51,522 nt of DNA from a virus. Within the stretch, counting starts at the first letter, position 1, and each line of letters opens with the position of its first letter. The stretch covers positions 1-51,522 of the IMG/VR virus record IMGVR_UViG_3300039149_000010; one strand, given 5' to 3'. Of the stretch, positions 1-7,027 are shown piece after piece. The notes beneath the pieces are model-generated. The model searched no databases, was not told the origin of the DNA, and saw only the letters and a list, made by a program, of their open reading frames with translations. The position numbers were made by a program, and so were the translations under genes.

Positions 1-127
1 GTTTATTTGCACACCCTTTTCACCGAGGTATTGATAGCATGTGTTTTTATCCCAATGTCGAATGAGATTTGCCCAATAATTTTGATTGCGGCCTTCCTGT
101 TGGATGTCCTGATTATCTAGCTTAAAC
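1..127. repeat. Left copy of 127-bp terminal direct repeat
   Basis: Bases 1-127 are identical to 51396-51522. One open reading frame continues in frame across the joined ends. An exact 127-base overlap is what an assembler leaves on a circular contig when the overlap equals its k-mer length, so I read this as circularity rather than a biological terminal repeat. A headful, circularly permuted genome would look the same. Confidence 0.9.
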
Positions 128-570
128 ATCCGGTTTTCGCTTTCACTGGAACGCGCTCCATTAATCAGCAGGATACGCCGCCCCCGTTTGCGCTGGCGAA
201 AGTTTTTGGAAATTAGTTTGCGAAAATACTCGGCCTTCAGAATGTGATAGGCGTAAGCGTGGGCTCTTTCCCCACGCCCTAAAAATCCTTTGCGTAGGAC
301 ATAGCGTTCATAGGCATCCCCGGCATTGGCCTCATAGTACGGGTAGGGCTGCTTGGCTGCCCATTGGCGTACCCAGTCAGTAGTCTCTGGGATACCTGTA
401 CCGGTCACAACATGGGCAATGCCTGAAATCGACACGCCCAATTCGCGCGCTACGGTGTAGGCCGTCAAGCTATCTGAGCCGCCGGATACCATAACCAGAA
501 TAGCGTAAGGGTTAAGGTTGGCAATGGCGCGTTGGATTATTGACTGACTTTGTTCTATAGTCTCATTCAT
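1..570 (-). CDS. PAPS reductase-family protein, N-terminal 190 residues (continues across contig junction)
   Basis: The frame starts at ATG 570 and is open to base 1, then resumes in frame at 51395 and stops at 51129, giving 278 residues over the junction. Residues 29-34 read SGGSDS, the PP-loop that binds ATP in the PAPS reductase / N-type ATP pyrophosphatase superfamily. An RSSES stretch about 120 residues later resembles the second conserved block of the family. The C-terminal part (see 51129-51522) has C202, C204, C267 and C270, possibly binding metal or an iron-sulfur cluster. Members activate sulfate, tRNA or DNA substrates. Many phages carry such genes with unknown roles, so sulfur assimilation is not implied. 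The start overlaps the stop of the upstream gene as ATGA, suggesting coupled translation. Confidence 0.85.
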   Translation of the reverse strand, partial: MNETIEQSQSIIQRAIANLNPYAILVMVSGGSDSLTAYTVARELGVSISGIAHVVTGTGIPETTDWVRQWAAKQPYPYYEANAGDAYERYVLRKGFLGRGERAHAYAYHILKAEYFRKLISKNFRQRKRGRRILLINGARSSESENRMFKLDNQDIQQEGRNQNYWANLIRHWDKNTCYQYLGEKGVQIN

Positions 571-749
571 GCGATTTTCCTCCATTCGTGGGTCGTCATT
601 TCGACCCCATCGTAACTCTCCACTACGACCCACCGCTGCCCGTTTCGGTCAATCCCGACTGACCGCGTGACAACCAGGATGCACGTCGCCAACTGCACGC
701 GCTCCATTAGTCGGGTTTTCAGGTAGGTGATTAGCCGGGGCGGTGTCAT
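567..749 (-). CDS. Small hypothetical protein (60 aa)
   Basis: A short frame with AGGAG about nine bases before its ATG, ending in an ATGA overlap with the PAPS-reductase-like gene. It follows the primase-helicase gene after 11 bases, so it sits in a tightly packed early operon. The sequence is basic and beta-rich in appearance (VVTRSVGIDRNGQRWVVVES). I do not recognise a family. Confidence 0.7.
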   Translation of the reverse strand: MTPPRLITYLKTRLMERVQLATCILVVTRSVGIDRNGQRWVVVESYDGVEMTTHEWRKIA

Positions 750-760
750 GCGTTGCGCTC

Positions 761-2542
761 CTAGAATACCGTGTCTTTACCCACTGCAATAGGCATTGGG
801 TTTTGTTCGGGTACAGCTTCTGCCTCTTGCCAATTGAAAAATCCGATACCCCCTTTGAAACGTAACGGGATATGCTCGTTCCCAACATACCGATAACGGT
901 GTTTACCCACATAAAGTAGGGCCTTGCCTGCTGGATACTGTTCAGTTAAATCACGCTGTCTGGTGTCTTTCATATCAATCATATTTCGGGAAACATAATA
1001 ATGATGATAGTACAGCGGAATAACTATATCTGCGTCCTCTTCGATTGAACCGCTGCCCTTGCCATCATGAATGGTCGGAATTTTACTTGCTCGGCCGTCC
1101 ATCTTGCGTCCGATTTGAGATGTCCCAACGACAACCAATCCGGTAGTTCGCGCCAAGTCCTGAAGCGTATTGCTTACTTTGGTGGTGGTGTCGTAAATGC
1201 CATTTTTACTGCTGGTCTTTAGACGACTGATACTATCAATCATCAACCATTGAATCGGTAATTGTTGCTGCCATCGCTTAACCCACGTAACAATACTATC
1301 CACGTCAGGAGAGCCACCGTCATAAATGCGAGATAGCGATGGCTCAAGTAATTCCTGCTTTTCGCGTACCCGTTTCAATTCTTGTGCGCTGCATGTCCCT
1401 TCGATAATCTTTTCAATCGGAACACGGGCGGCATAGGCTACCATTCTATCGAACCAAATTTCGGGCGGTGTTTCGGTTGTCACCCATAACCCCGGCGCTT
1501 GCCAGAGGAACGCCATTGAAATAGACACGGCTAATGTACTCTTGCCCATGCCCGTAGCACCTAGAATGGTGTGGATTCGGTGTGGGCGAAATGTACCCAA
1601 CGCTTCATCCAATGCGTTAATGTGAGAGAATAACCCCGTTTTGATGACACGGCCTTTAAGGGTCTGCCGTGCCAACACCTGAATGGGAATAGACACCTCA
1701 TCGGTCGGAAGTTCTGTAGCCCGTTTCCGCAATTCCGACAGGCTGCTTTCCAGATAGAGTGTGCAGAAGTCGGCCAAGTCCTGAGAGCCGTCTAGCTTCA
1801 TGTCTACCCGCTTGGCATGGGGCAATTGTTCCAGCCACTTGCCCGCCGTCTTATTGCCCTTTTCATCGTCTTCCAGGCAGATGTAAATCGCGCCCGACCA
1901 TTTGCTTTGGAGTTCTGCAAGGTTGCTTTCGCTTAACGGATTTTCGCCGCCCTCTTGCGCCGCCGCCGGTACACCGTAATGCTGAGCGACCACCACCGAA
2001 GCCGCACCGTTGCACAATACCAGCGCCGGTGGGTTATCCTTTATGGCTCTATCCAACCCATACCAGCACGGACTAAAACCAGTCTGCGAGGTGAAGCGCT
2101 TTTCGTTGCTATCGCCGTCGATGAAACGGTAACGAAACCATTGTTTGCCGCTGGCATCAGTGACGGGATAACGCAAACATGGACGTTCCTGGTAGGTAAT
2201 TTTTTCCCACCCGGCCTTACTGTACACCTCCGGCTTTACCCCATGCGCTTGGGCGTAATCGGCTAAATCGGCGTAAGCGCGTTTACTGGTGGTTTCGGGC
2301 GTGCTGCCGTTGACCGGTAGTTCAATGCCCAACTTCGTAGCCAATTCGTATAGGCTGCCACTCTCGCCCGACACCTTGTCGTCATAGCAGCCGTGTTCAC
2401 CGTCGTCTATTTTGAGGGTCAATCCCAGACTGTCACTCCCAACACTCCATGGACGGTTGGCCCGGTATTGGTCTGTACCATCCTTGCGCAGTTTGAACGA
2501 TTGCAACGCGGCTAAAACTTTGTCAGCAGTGGTGTTATTCAT
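761..2542 (-). CDS. Replicative primase-helicase (degenerate Toprim plus DnaB/RecA-like helicase)
   Basis: 593 residues. The C-terminal half is a RecA-fold hexameric helicase: Walker A GATGMGKST at 328-336 and Walker B with LMIDS from about 433, like T7 gp4, Twinkle and DnaB. It should unwind DNA at the phage fork. The N-terminal half resembles the phage primase layout. Residues 52-75 look like the end of a CHC2 zinc-finger region without its cysteines, and about 173-230 resembles a Toprim fold with the DxD-like CLEDDEKGN. The Toprim glutamate position appears to be Asn (LCNGAAS), so primase activity is doubtful. The start overlaps the stop of the upstream replication-initiator gene by eight bases, consistent with a replication operon. 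Confidence 0.9.
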   Translation of the reverse strand: MNNTTADKVLAALQSFKLRKDGTDQYRANRPWSVGSDSLGLTLKIDDGEHGCYDDKVSGESGSLYELATKLGIELPVNGSTPETTSKRAYADLADYAQAHGVKPEVYSKAGWEKITYQERPCLRYPVTDASGKQWFRYRFIDGDSNEKRFTSQTGFSPCWYGLDRAIKDNPPALVLCNGAASVVVAQHYGVPAAAQEGGENPLSESNLAELQSKWSGAIYICLEDDEKGNKTAGKWLEQLPHAKRVDMKLDGSQDLADFCTLYLESSLSELRKRATELPTDEVSIPIQVLARQTLKGRVIKTGLFSHINALDEALGTFRPHRIHTILGATGMGKSTLAVSISMAFLWQAPGLWVTTETPPEIWFDRMVAYAARVPIEKIIEGTCSAQELKRVREKQELLEPSLSRIYDGGSPDVDSIVTWVKRWQQQLPIQWLMIDSISRLKTSSKNGIYDTTTKVSNTLQDLARTTGLVVVGTSQIGRKMDGRASKIPTIHDGKGSGSIEEDADIVIPLYYHHYYVSRNMIDMKDTRQRDLTEQYPAGKALLYVGKHRYRYVGNEHIPLRFKGGIGFFNWQEAEAVPEQNPMPIAVGKDTVF

Positions 2543-3848
2543 ACGGATTCCCCATTAAGGCAAACACGCTGCCCTCTGGCGCTCCATTTCGACTGGACTT
2601 GCGCCGCACATCTGGCATCCCTTTCCCTTGCCATTCCATCACCCAACTTTGCACGGTTTCCACACTGCGTAAGTCACATCCTGGACAACGCCCTTGATAC
2701 CATTCCCAGAATACAAGTAATTGGTCGGGATGGGTTAACGGTTCAACCAAATTGTATTTTGCATACCCGTCTTTGCCGGTGCTACGCAAAACGTTTACAA
2801 TGCGTCCGTTTCGGAAACCGGCCTCTTTGGTCGTAGCCTTAACCGCATCGTACCATCTATCCTGCCAATGCTTCGCCTCAGAAATGTTCCCCGGCGCAAG
2901 GGGCTTCTTGTACTGTGCTTTCGGCGTTTCATCGGTTGGCTTTACTGCCGCCACAACATCGTCCAATGCATCACCCCATGCAATCACCCCCCGTTCAAGC
3001 AAATCATCAACATAAGCGCGGGCTGCTATCGGGTCGCCACTAAACGAATGCCCCGACATTGACGCGAGGCGGTCTGCTGCGCTGTAATTCCATGTTTGCG
3101 GATTTGAAACCATGTACGCATTGTATAGCAATTCCCACTCATTCTTTTTTCGCCGTGCAGTTATCAATTCACCGTCCATGTTTTCGATAGGCATAAGACG
3201 AAAAGAATATTTCCCGCTGGTAAACACATGCTTATCAGGCACTTTATCACTGTACACCCAATAACCGCCATTAGCCTCATAAGCGAATTTGGTGAAGCCC
3301 GGTAGGTTTTCGTAAAATACCTTGCGGATGAAATCACTATCCAAATCATTGACCGGCGTTGCTATCGGACTATCCAATTCACCAAAGGGCTGCCCCTTAA
3401 CATCGGTTGGTTTTTCAGCATTGGATTGCACCGCATCGCCAGAGGCGATAGAGTCTTTTATCTTTGTTGACGGTTCTAAGGACGGTTCGGGTGACATCTG
3501 GGTGTCAGGGGTAGGGGTGACATCCTTAGTGTCAGGGGTGACATCTATGTCGGGGGTCTGTTCTGACTTGTATGGTGGGCGTAATGGCGCGTTTTCAAAG
3601 GCCGTACAATAGATAGTTGTCTTACCCGGTCGTCGCTTTTGAATCTTCAGTATATCCTTTTTGAGAAGCGACTTAATTAACCGCTGGATAGTACGTTCTG
3701 AATAGCCTGTTTTCCATGCAATCAACCCGACACTGGGCCAGATGTTTTCTCCTAAGTGGTCGGCGTGGTCAGTCATCGCCAACAATACCAGTTGCTCATT
3801 CGTTGGCAGGTCTAAATCCCAGACTTGCCCCATAATTTTACCACTCAT
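2535..3848 (-). CDS. Replication initiation-like protein with N-terminal winged helix
   Basis: 437 residues from ATG 3848, chosen because GGGAGC lies just upstream. A longer frame back to 3935 would run into the leader hairpin. Residues about 10-80 form a winged-helix domain of the phage replication type (TNEQLVLLAMTDHADH, then SERTIQRLIKSLL). A low-complexity stretch rich in Pro, Asp and Thr follows (about 105-150), then a C-terminal part of unknown fold that may load the helicase. It directly precedes and overlaps the primase-helicase gene, the usual place for an O- or DnaD-like initiator. Expression probably depends on the promoter and hairpin at 3873-4041. Confidence 0.75.
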   Translation of the reverse strand: MSGKIMGQVWDLDLPTNEQLVLLAMTDHADHLGENIWPSVGLIAWKTGYSERTIQRLIKSLLKKDILKIQKRRPGKTTIYCTAFENAPLRPPYKSEQTPDIDVTPDTKDVTPTPDTQMSPEPSLEPSTKIKDSIASGDAVQSNAEKPTDVKGQPFGELDSPIATPVNDLDSDFIRKVFYENLPGFTKFAYEANGGYWVYSDKVPDKHVFTSGKYSFRLMPIENMDGELITARRKKNEWELLYNAYMVSNPQTWNYSAADRLASMSGHSFSGDPIAARAYVDDLLERGVIAWGDALDDVVAAVKPTDETPKAQYKKPLAPGNISEAKHWQDRWYDAVKATTKEAGFRNGRIVNVLRSTGKDGYAKYNLVEPLTHPDQLLVFWEWYQGRCPGCDLRSVETVQSWVMEWQGKGMPDVRRKSSRNGAPEGSVFALMGNPYE

Positions 3849-3872
3849 AGTTAGCTCCCTGTTCCATAGGTA

Positions 3873-3967
3873 CAAAAAACCCCGTCTAACGGTGGGCGCT
3901 TTTGGGCATTTGGTAGTGTCCGGCAGGGTGGACAATTCCCGAAAGCACGCCCCGTTAAAGGGGGTTT
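3873..3967 (-). promoter_or_regulatory. Leader hairpin with U-tract (attenuator-like) upstream of replication gene
   Basis: On the minus strand a long interrupted stem forms between AAACCCCCTTTAACGGGG and the later CCGTTAGACGGGGTTTTTT, with inner pairing GCGTGCTTTCGGG/CCCAAAAGCGCC and TGTCC/GGACA. It ends in a run of T, as in an intrinsic terminator. It lies between a promoter (about 4013-4041) and the initiator start codon, so it may attenuate transcription or be processed. A second element of the same design lies at 4896-4986. Function is inferred from layout only. Confidence 0.6.
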
Positions 3968-4012
3968 ACATCCCTGCCTAGCTATAGCGCTACCAACGCT
4001 TTTACACCTCCA

Positions 4013-4041
4013 ATACTACCACCAACACCCCCCAAATGCAA
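4013..4041 (-). promoter_or_regulatory. Early promoter P2 (TTGCAT-17-TAGTAT)
   Basis: On the minus strand, a -35 of TTGCAT (4036-4041) and a -10 of TAGTAT (4013-4018) are separated by 17 bases, next to the palindrome ACAAATTTGT. The whole block is repeated at 5033-5108 with -35 and -10 conserved, which supports function. It would transcribe the leader hairpin and the replication genes. Confidence 0.6.
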
Positions 4042-4088
4042 GTTACAAATTTGTTTCATGGGCGTTGGCGGTCGGTTGGGCAAGGGAC
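4013..4088. repeat. 76-bp direct repeat, copy 1 (promoter module)
   Basis: Matches 5033-5108 with about three mismatches. Each copy begins just after a stop codon on the minus strand and ends with a promoter that reads into a structured leader, so a whole promoter module appears duplicated. The last part (GCGTTGGCGGTCGGTT) also occurs at about 5448-5463 inside the MazG gene. Confidence 0.85.
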
Positions 4089-4101
4089 ATCGGACTAGCG
4101 C

Positions 4102-4416
4102 TCACGTTTCATCGTCTGGTGCGAAATGAGTTAACCTGGTTTCCCAATAGTGCAGATTTTTCTCAAATCGGACAACTTTCTTGTTTTCATCGAAATATAC
4201 ATTCAGCAGAAAATTATCAGCCAGTGAACGTAACGCATGGGTCAGGGTATCTGGGCCAATGTCTGCATGAAACCGATACTCATTATCCGCATTCTCGACT
4301 GTCCAATCCGTTAGGCCATGCTCATCTAAAATAATCTCGGTGATTTGGCGCAGTGTAATATGCCGAAACGATTTCATACGCGGGATTGTCAGATTGACAA
4401 TTGATTGTTCACTCAT
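4102..4416 (-). CDS. Hypothetical early protein (104 aa)
   Basis: Start at ATG 4416, preceded by GGAGG seven bases upstream. An upstream in-frame codon at 4443 is less likely because it lies in a conserved leader. The protein is alpha/beta in appearance, with charged C-terminal strands (NVYFDENKKVVRFEKNLHYW). I recognise no family. It is the second gene of a small unit whose leader (4417-4465) repeats the 3' arm of the hairpin at 4896-4986. Confidence 0.65.
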   Translation of the reverse strand: MSEQSIVNLTIPRMKSFRHITLRQITEIILDEHGLTDWTVENADNEYRFHADIGPDTLTHALRSLADNFLLNVYFDENKKVVRFEKNLHYWETRLTHFAPDDET

Positions 4417-4455
4417 GATATTCCTCCATTCACCAGGGTACAAAAAAACCCACTT

Positions 4456-4884
4456 TCACCGGGACATTTCGCCCTTATGATAATGCTTTGCTATAGTCTT
4501 TCCTTTTGGGGTTATTCGATAGAATGTCCTAAATATTGCAGATTCCATCGTTAACAAATCAGCATTAACCAATTGGTTGAGAATTGTCATATTGCCATAT
4601 TCAAATTGTTTAGGCATTCCGTTCCGCAACCAATGCAAGTATTCCAAATGAGTATTCGGAATGGTTTCGGTAATGATGTAATCAACAATAGACTTGTCTT
4701 GGAGATTACCTGAATGCGAATGCCATTGGGCATTATGAATGTCACGAGACCAGAATATGGCATTCCTACATAAGGATTGGGCTTTTTCTAAGGTCTTGCA
4801 AATTCCCAGCAAAGTACGATATGGCCTTTTTGGGCCTAAATACGTGGCTTCAACTTCGTATTGGAAAATCAATATCAACTCCAT
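4456..4884 (-). CDS. Hypothetical early protein (142 aa, start uncertain)
   Basis: An ATG at 4884 has no clear ribosome binding site. A TTG at 4872, six bases after GGAG, fits the leader pattern of the neighbouring gene better and would give 138 residues. The C-terminal half looks like a winged-helix segment (MTILNQLVNADLLTM ... TFYRITPKGKTIAKHY), the style of small phage DNA-binding proteins. The last codons (GEMSR) overlap a copy of the leader hairpin's 3' arm. Function unknown. Confidence 0.6.
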   Translation of the reverse strand: MELILIFQYEVEATYLGPKRPYRTLLGICKTLEKAQSLCRNAIFWSRDIHNAQWHSHSGNLQDKSIVDYIITETIPNTHLEYLHWLRNGMPKQFEYGNMTILNQLVNADLLTMESAIFRTFYRITPKGKTIAKHYHKGEMSR

Positions 4885-4895
4885 TCACTAGGGTA

Positions 4896-4986
4896 CAAAA
4901 AAGCCCACTTTAGCCGGGACATTTCGGGTCAGAGTGGCTGCCACACGTCAGCCATTCCGAAATGCAACCCCGCTAAAAAGGGCTTT
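4896..4986 (-). promoter_or_regulatory. Second leader hairpin with U-tract
   Basis: On the minus strand AAAGCCC...GGGCTTTTTT, TTAGC...GCTAA and CATTTCGG...CCGAAATG pair around an inner GGCTGACGTGTGGCAGCC hairpin, ending in T6. It has the same architecture and partly the same sequence as 3873-3967. Its 3' arm plus the following GTACCCT(A/G)GTGAATGGAG recurs at about 4420-4465. It sits between promoter P1 and the 4884/4872 gene. Confidence 0.6.
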
Positions 4987-5032
4987 CTCTGTGTGGTTCA
5001 TGGGCTCTGACACCCGTCTTACGCGCTCATTT

Positions 5033-5061
5033 ATACTACCACCAACACCCCCAAAACGCAA
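5033..5061 (-). promoter_or_regulatory. Early promoter P1 (TTGCGT-17-TAGTAT)
   Basis: Minus-strand -35 TTGCGT (5056-5061) and -10 TAGTAT (5033-5038) with a 17-base spacer, in the duplicated promoter module. It would drive the structured leader and the genes ending at 4456 and 4102. Confidence 0.6.
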
Positions 5062-5108
5062 GTTACAAATTTGTTTCATGGGCGTTGGCGGTCGGTTGGG
5101 CATGGGAC
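5033..5108. repeat. 76-bp direct repeat, copy 2 (promoter module)
   Basis: Counterpart of 4013-4088 with about three mismatches. It includes the palindrome ACAAATTTGT next to the -35 element, a possible operator or UP-like site. Confidence 0.85.
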
Positions 5109-5114
5109 TAGGTA

Positions 5115-5390
5115 TCACAATTCAACATCGTCTTCACTTGGTTCAAATTCCAGCATAAAGGAAACTTTGAGGCGCTTTGCGTAGCGACCCTCATTATCGT
5201 AGGTAACTGTCCATTTGACCGGGCTGAGTGTGAAAGTAACGGGGTCTGGTAATTTAAGCGCCATAAAGATGGTTTCAGCGAGGTACTTGAAAATATACCG
5301 CATGACAAACAAATTTACATCGGGTATACTCCCCGGCTTCACGGTAAAGATCGAAAATGGTTTTGCTCCCTTTTCCTGGTCAACTGACAT
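5115..5390 (-). CDS. Hypothetical protein (91 aa)
   Basis: ATG 5390 follows GGAGG after five bases and is preferred over the ATG at 5402 that overlaps this site. The protein is beta-rich with an acidic tail (FEPSEDDVEL). No recognised family. It follows the MazG gene closely and ends just before the repeated promoter module. Confidence 0.6.
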   Translation of the reverse strand: MSVDQEKGAKPFSIFTVKPGSIPDVNLFVMRYIFKYLAETIFMALKLPDPVTFTLSPVKWTVTYDNEGRYAKRLKVSFMLEFEPSEDDVEL

Positions 5391-5410
5391 TATTTCCTCC
5401 ATAGATACAA

Positions 5411-5740
5411 TTACCGTTTATCCCCGTCGCCCTGGATTGTCCCCCGGCGTTGGCGGTCGGTTAGCTTGTCCAGGTTGTTTTGGGCGATGTCGTCTAAATC
5501 CAATCCGAGTTCAGTTGCCAGTGCTGCGCAGTACCAGAGAATATCCCCAATTTCATCAGCAATCGCTCCCCGGCAATCCAGGGTGCGGACATCCCCGCGC
5601 AAAACCTTTTTGACCTTATTTGCCACTTCCCCGGATTCACCTACCAGCCCCAGCGCAGCATAGGCTAACCCGGCGTTTTGCCCTTGTCCGGGGTAAATGG
5701 CGGTCTCTTGAGATTTGTCCTGATAATTAAGTAGGTTCAT
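5411..5740 (-). CDS. MazG-like nucleotide pyrophosphohydrolase
   Basis: 109 residues with the MazG-fold signature: GLVGESGEVANKVKK near 31-45 and DEIGDILWYCAALATELG in the next helix pair, which carry the acidic residues that hold Mg2+. Such enzymes hydrolyse NTPs or dNTPs, or alarmones, to monophosphates. In phages they are thought to adjust nucleotide pools or the stringent response. The start overlaps the upstream stop (TAATG). Confidence 0.85.
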   Translation of the reverse strand: MNLLNYQDKSQETAIYPGQGQNAGLAYAALGLVGESGEVANKVKKVLRGDVRTLDCRGAIADEIGDILWYCAALATELGLDLDDIAQNNLDKLTDRQRRGTIQGDGDKR

Positions 5741-5991
5741 TATTCGCCTTTCGCTTCAAAGTGCATAAACACGACCATCTGGTCGTCAACCCACTCGGTA
5801 TGCATAACCAGTTGATGGGTTGCGATAAATTCGCGGTATTGGTTCAGGGCACGGTGCATAACATCCGCTGGGCAAATGCGTACTTCAGTAGCGCCCGATT
5901 CGGAACAGGCGATTAAAATCACATCGCTTCTCCCGTCCCAGTCGGATAAGCTGGCAATAGACGGGATTTTATTTGGGTCTGGGTCGCTCAT
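5740..5991 (-). CDS. Hypothetical protein (83 aa)
   Basis: A small protein between the ASCH-like and MazG genes, overlapping both by a few bases, so translation is likely coupled. The pattern looks alpha/beta (DVILIACSESGATEVRICPADVMHRAL, split here by a strand-turn-helix). No family recognised. Confidence 0.65.
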   Translation of the reverse strand: MSDPDPNKIPSIASLSDWDGRSDVILIACSESGATEVRICPADVMHRALNQYREFIATHQLVMHTEWVDDQMVVFMHFEAKGE

Positions 5992-6509
5992 AAGTCCTCT
6001 TTCGCTTCTGCCAGTTCAAATTCCAGCACCCACACCGCCGGGTTGTCTGTCCAACGTGTACCGGGGTTGGTGTGAATGGTATCCCAAATCTCGGCGTAGG
6101 CATCCCGTCGTAAGCCAATGTCGAATCCGAATTGAATCGCACCGGCTAATGTACCGGCAGCCTGGACATTAACTGGCAACTCAATCCCCTCTGCAATCGC
6201 GTCCGCTTCGGTGATGTCCTGTACATACTCTTGGCGAATGCCGGTGAGCCGAATACGGGCAATCTGCTTTTTCCCGCGCCCCGGCTGGACGGCATAAGTA
6301 CGCCCGACAGCCCATTTGATTCGTAAATCGCCGGTATACACGCCACTAAAAACCGCGCTGATTTTTTTGGGTGGGATAATGCAACGTAAGTCCGGCCACT
6401 CCATTGCATCATAGGCTAGTGTTTTATCGTCCGTATGGTTTTCAGATACCAGTCGCCGCGTCTGCGTCTTTCTGCCTGATAACACGTCCTGCCACTGTTT
6501 GAATATCAT
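5988..6509 (-). CDS. ASCH-domain-like phage protein
   Basis: 173 residues, with AGGAGAGAAT before ATG 6509. The N-terminal MIFKQWQDVLSGRKTQTRR is typical of phage ASCH/PUA-like proteins, which carry a G-(R/K)-K-T block near the start and bind RNA or modified nucleotides. Further matches are GVYTGDLRIKWAVGRTYAV, a strand QIARIRLTGIR, and a C-terminal WVLEFE strand. The exact role is unknown. It lies directly downstream of two putative structured RNAs (6550-6725). Confidence 0.7.
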   Translation of the reverse strand: MIFKQWQDVLSGRKTQTRRLVSENHTDDKTLAYDAMEWPDLRCIIPPKKISAVFSGVYTGDLRIKWAVGRTYAVQPGRGKKQIARIRLTGIRQEYVQDITEADAIAEGIELPVNVQAAGTLAGAIQFGFDIGLRRDAYAEIWDTIHTNPGTRWTDNPAVWVLEFELAEAKEDL

Positions 6510-6549
6510 ATTCTCTCCTATCCATTCCGCCTACGCGGAAAATAAACGC

Positions 6550-6631
6550 CCTGGTAGCCCCCGATGGCTCTGCTCATACCACGCACCGTCACGTCTCAAA
6601 TGCGATAGTGGTCATCAGCAATTCCAGGGCG
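6550..6631 (-). ncRNA. Candidate structured RNA with three-way junction
   Basis: The gene-free stretch between the tmRNA-like RNA and the ASCH-like gene can fold. The ends CGCCCTGG and CCAGGGCG pair over eight bases. Inside are one hairpin closed by ACCAC/GTGGT and CGCA/TGCG and another with AGCC/GGCT. A further short hairpin TTCCGC-GTAG-GCGGAA (about 6522-6537) precedes the ribosome binding site. The fold was found by hand. It could be a 5' leader of the ASCH-like mRNA or a small RNA in its own right. Confidence 0.4.
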
Positions 6632-6640
6632 GTGATGCAT

Positions 6641-6725
6641 TGGAAATGGGCGGAATCGAACCGCCGTCCAGGTGGGCGCTTAATCGCACTAAGCCTCTGC
6701 CCACCTGTCGAATCCTGTCATTCCC
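6641..6725 (-). ncRNA. tmRNA-like / tRNA-like RNA lacking an mRNA-like domain
   Basis: 85 nt. The 5' GGGAATG pairs with 3' CATTTCC to give a 7-bp acceptor stem with a G3-U70 wobble and A73, the identity set for alanyl-tRNA synthetase. CCA is not encoded. GGATTCGAC follows, the hallmark of the stemless D-loop of tmRNA. GGAC and the T-arm GGCGGTTCGATTCCGCC come before the acceptor 3' strand, again as in tmRNA. Between them is only AGGTGGGC/GCCCACCT (8 bp, like helix P2), a short bulge, and a 5-bp stem GCTTA/TAAGC with a 7-nt loop GTGCGAT. There is no tag reading frame and no room for pseudoknots. A normal tRNA D-arm cannot be drawn. It starts inside the stop codon of the upstream gene. Confidence 0.7.
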
Positions 6726-7027
6726 TAGTGCTCCACTTGCCCGACCTTGACTGGTTTGTACTCACTGTCGAGTTGCACCGGGATAGGCGCGGGTAGTTCC
6801 AATCGCTTGTTGTGAGGCCACTCAAAGTCCAGTCCGCAAGAGTCGAATACATCCTGACTTTCAGAGTACATTAATCTTGAGCCTTCCTTACCGTCTTTAT
6901 CTTTGAAATGCAGTGTCCAGCGATCACGTAGGAACTTACCCCGGCTATCCTTACCCCGGCTACGGTGGCTAATGGCATGAACGTCAACCCACTGAGCTAA
7001 CGTTGCCCCTGCTATGTCGTCACTCAA
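6725..7027 (-). CDS. Hypothetical protein (100 aa, TTG start)
   Basis: Reads from a TTG that overlaps the stop of the Rad52-like gene (TTGA), so translation is probably coupled. It contains a basic stretch (HRSRGKDSRGKFLRDRW) followed by strands and an acidic part. Position next to a recombination gene hints at a DNA-related role, but no family is recognised. Confidence 0.6.
   Translation of the reverse strand: MSDDIAGATLAQWVDVHAISHRSRGKDSRGKFLRDRWTLHFKDKDGKEGSRLMYSESQDVFDSCGLDFEWPHNKRLELPAPIPVQLDSEYKPVKVGQVEH

Noticed and set aside
6641-6725. Ordinary tRNA-Ala or tRNA-Arg gene
   Set aside because: The acceptor and T-arm fit and the 7-nt loop could be read as anticodon GCG, but no D-arm can form, the variable region is 12 nt, and GGATTCGAC points to tmRNA.
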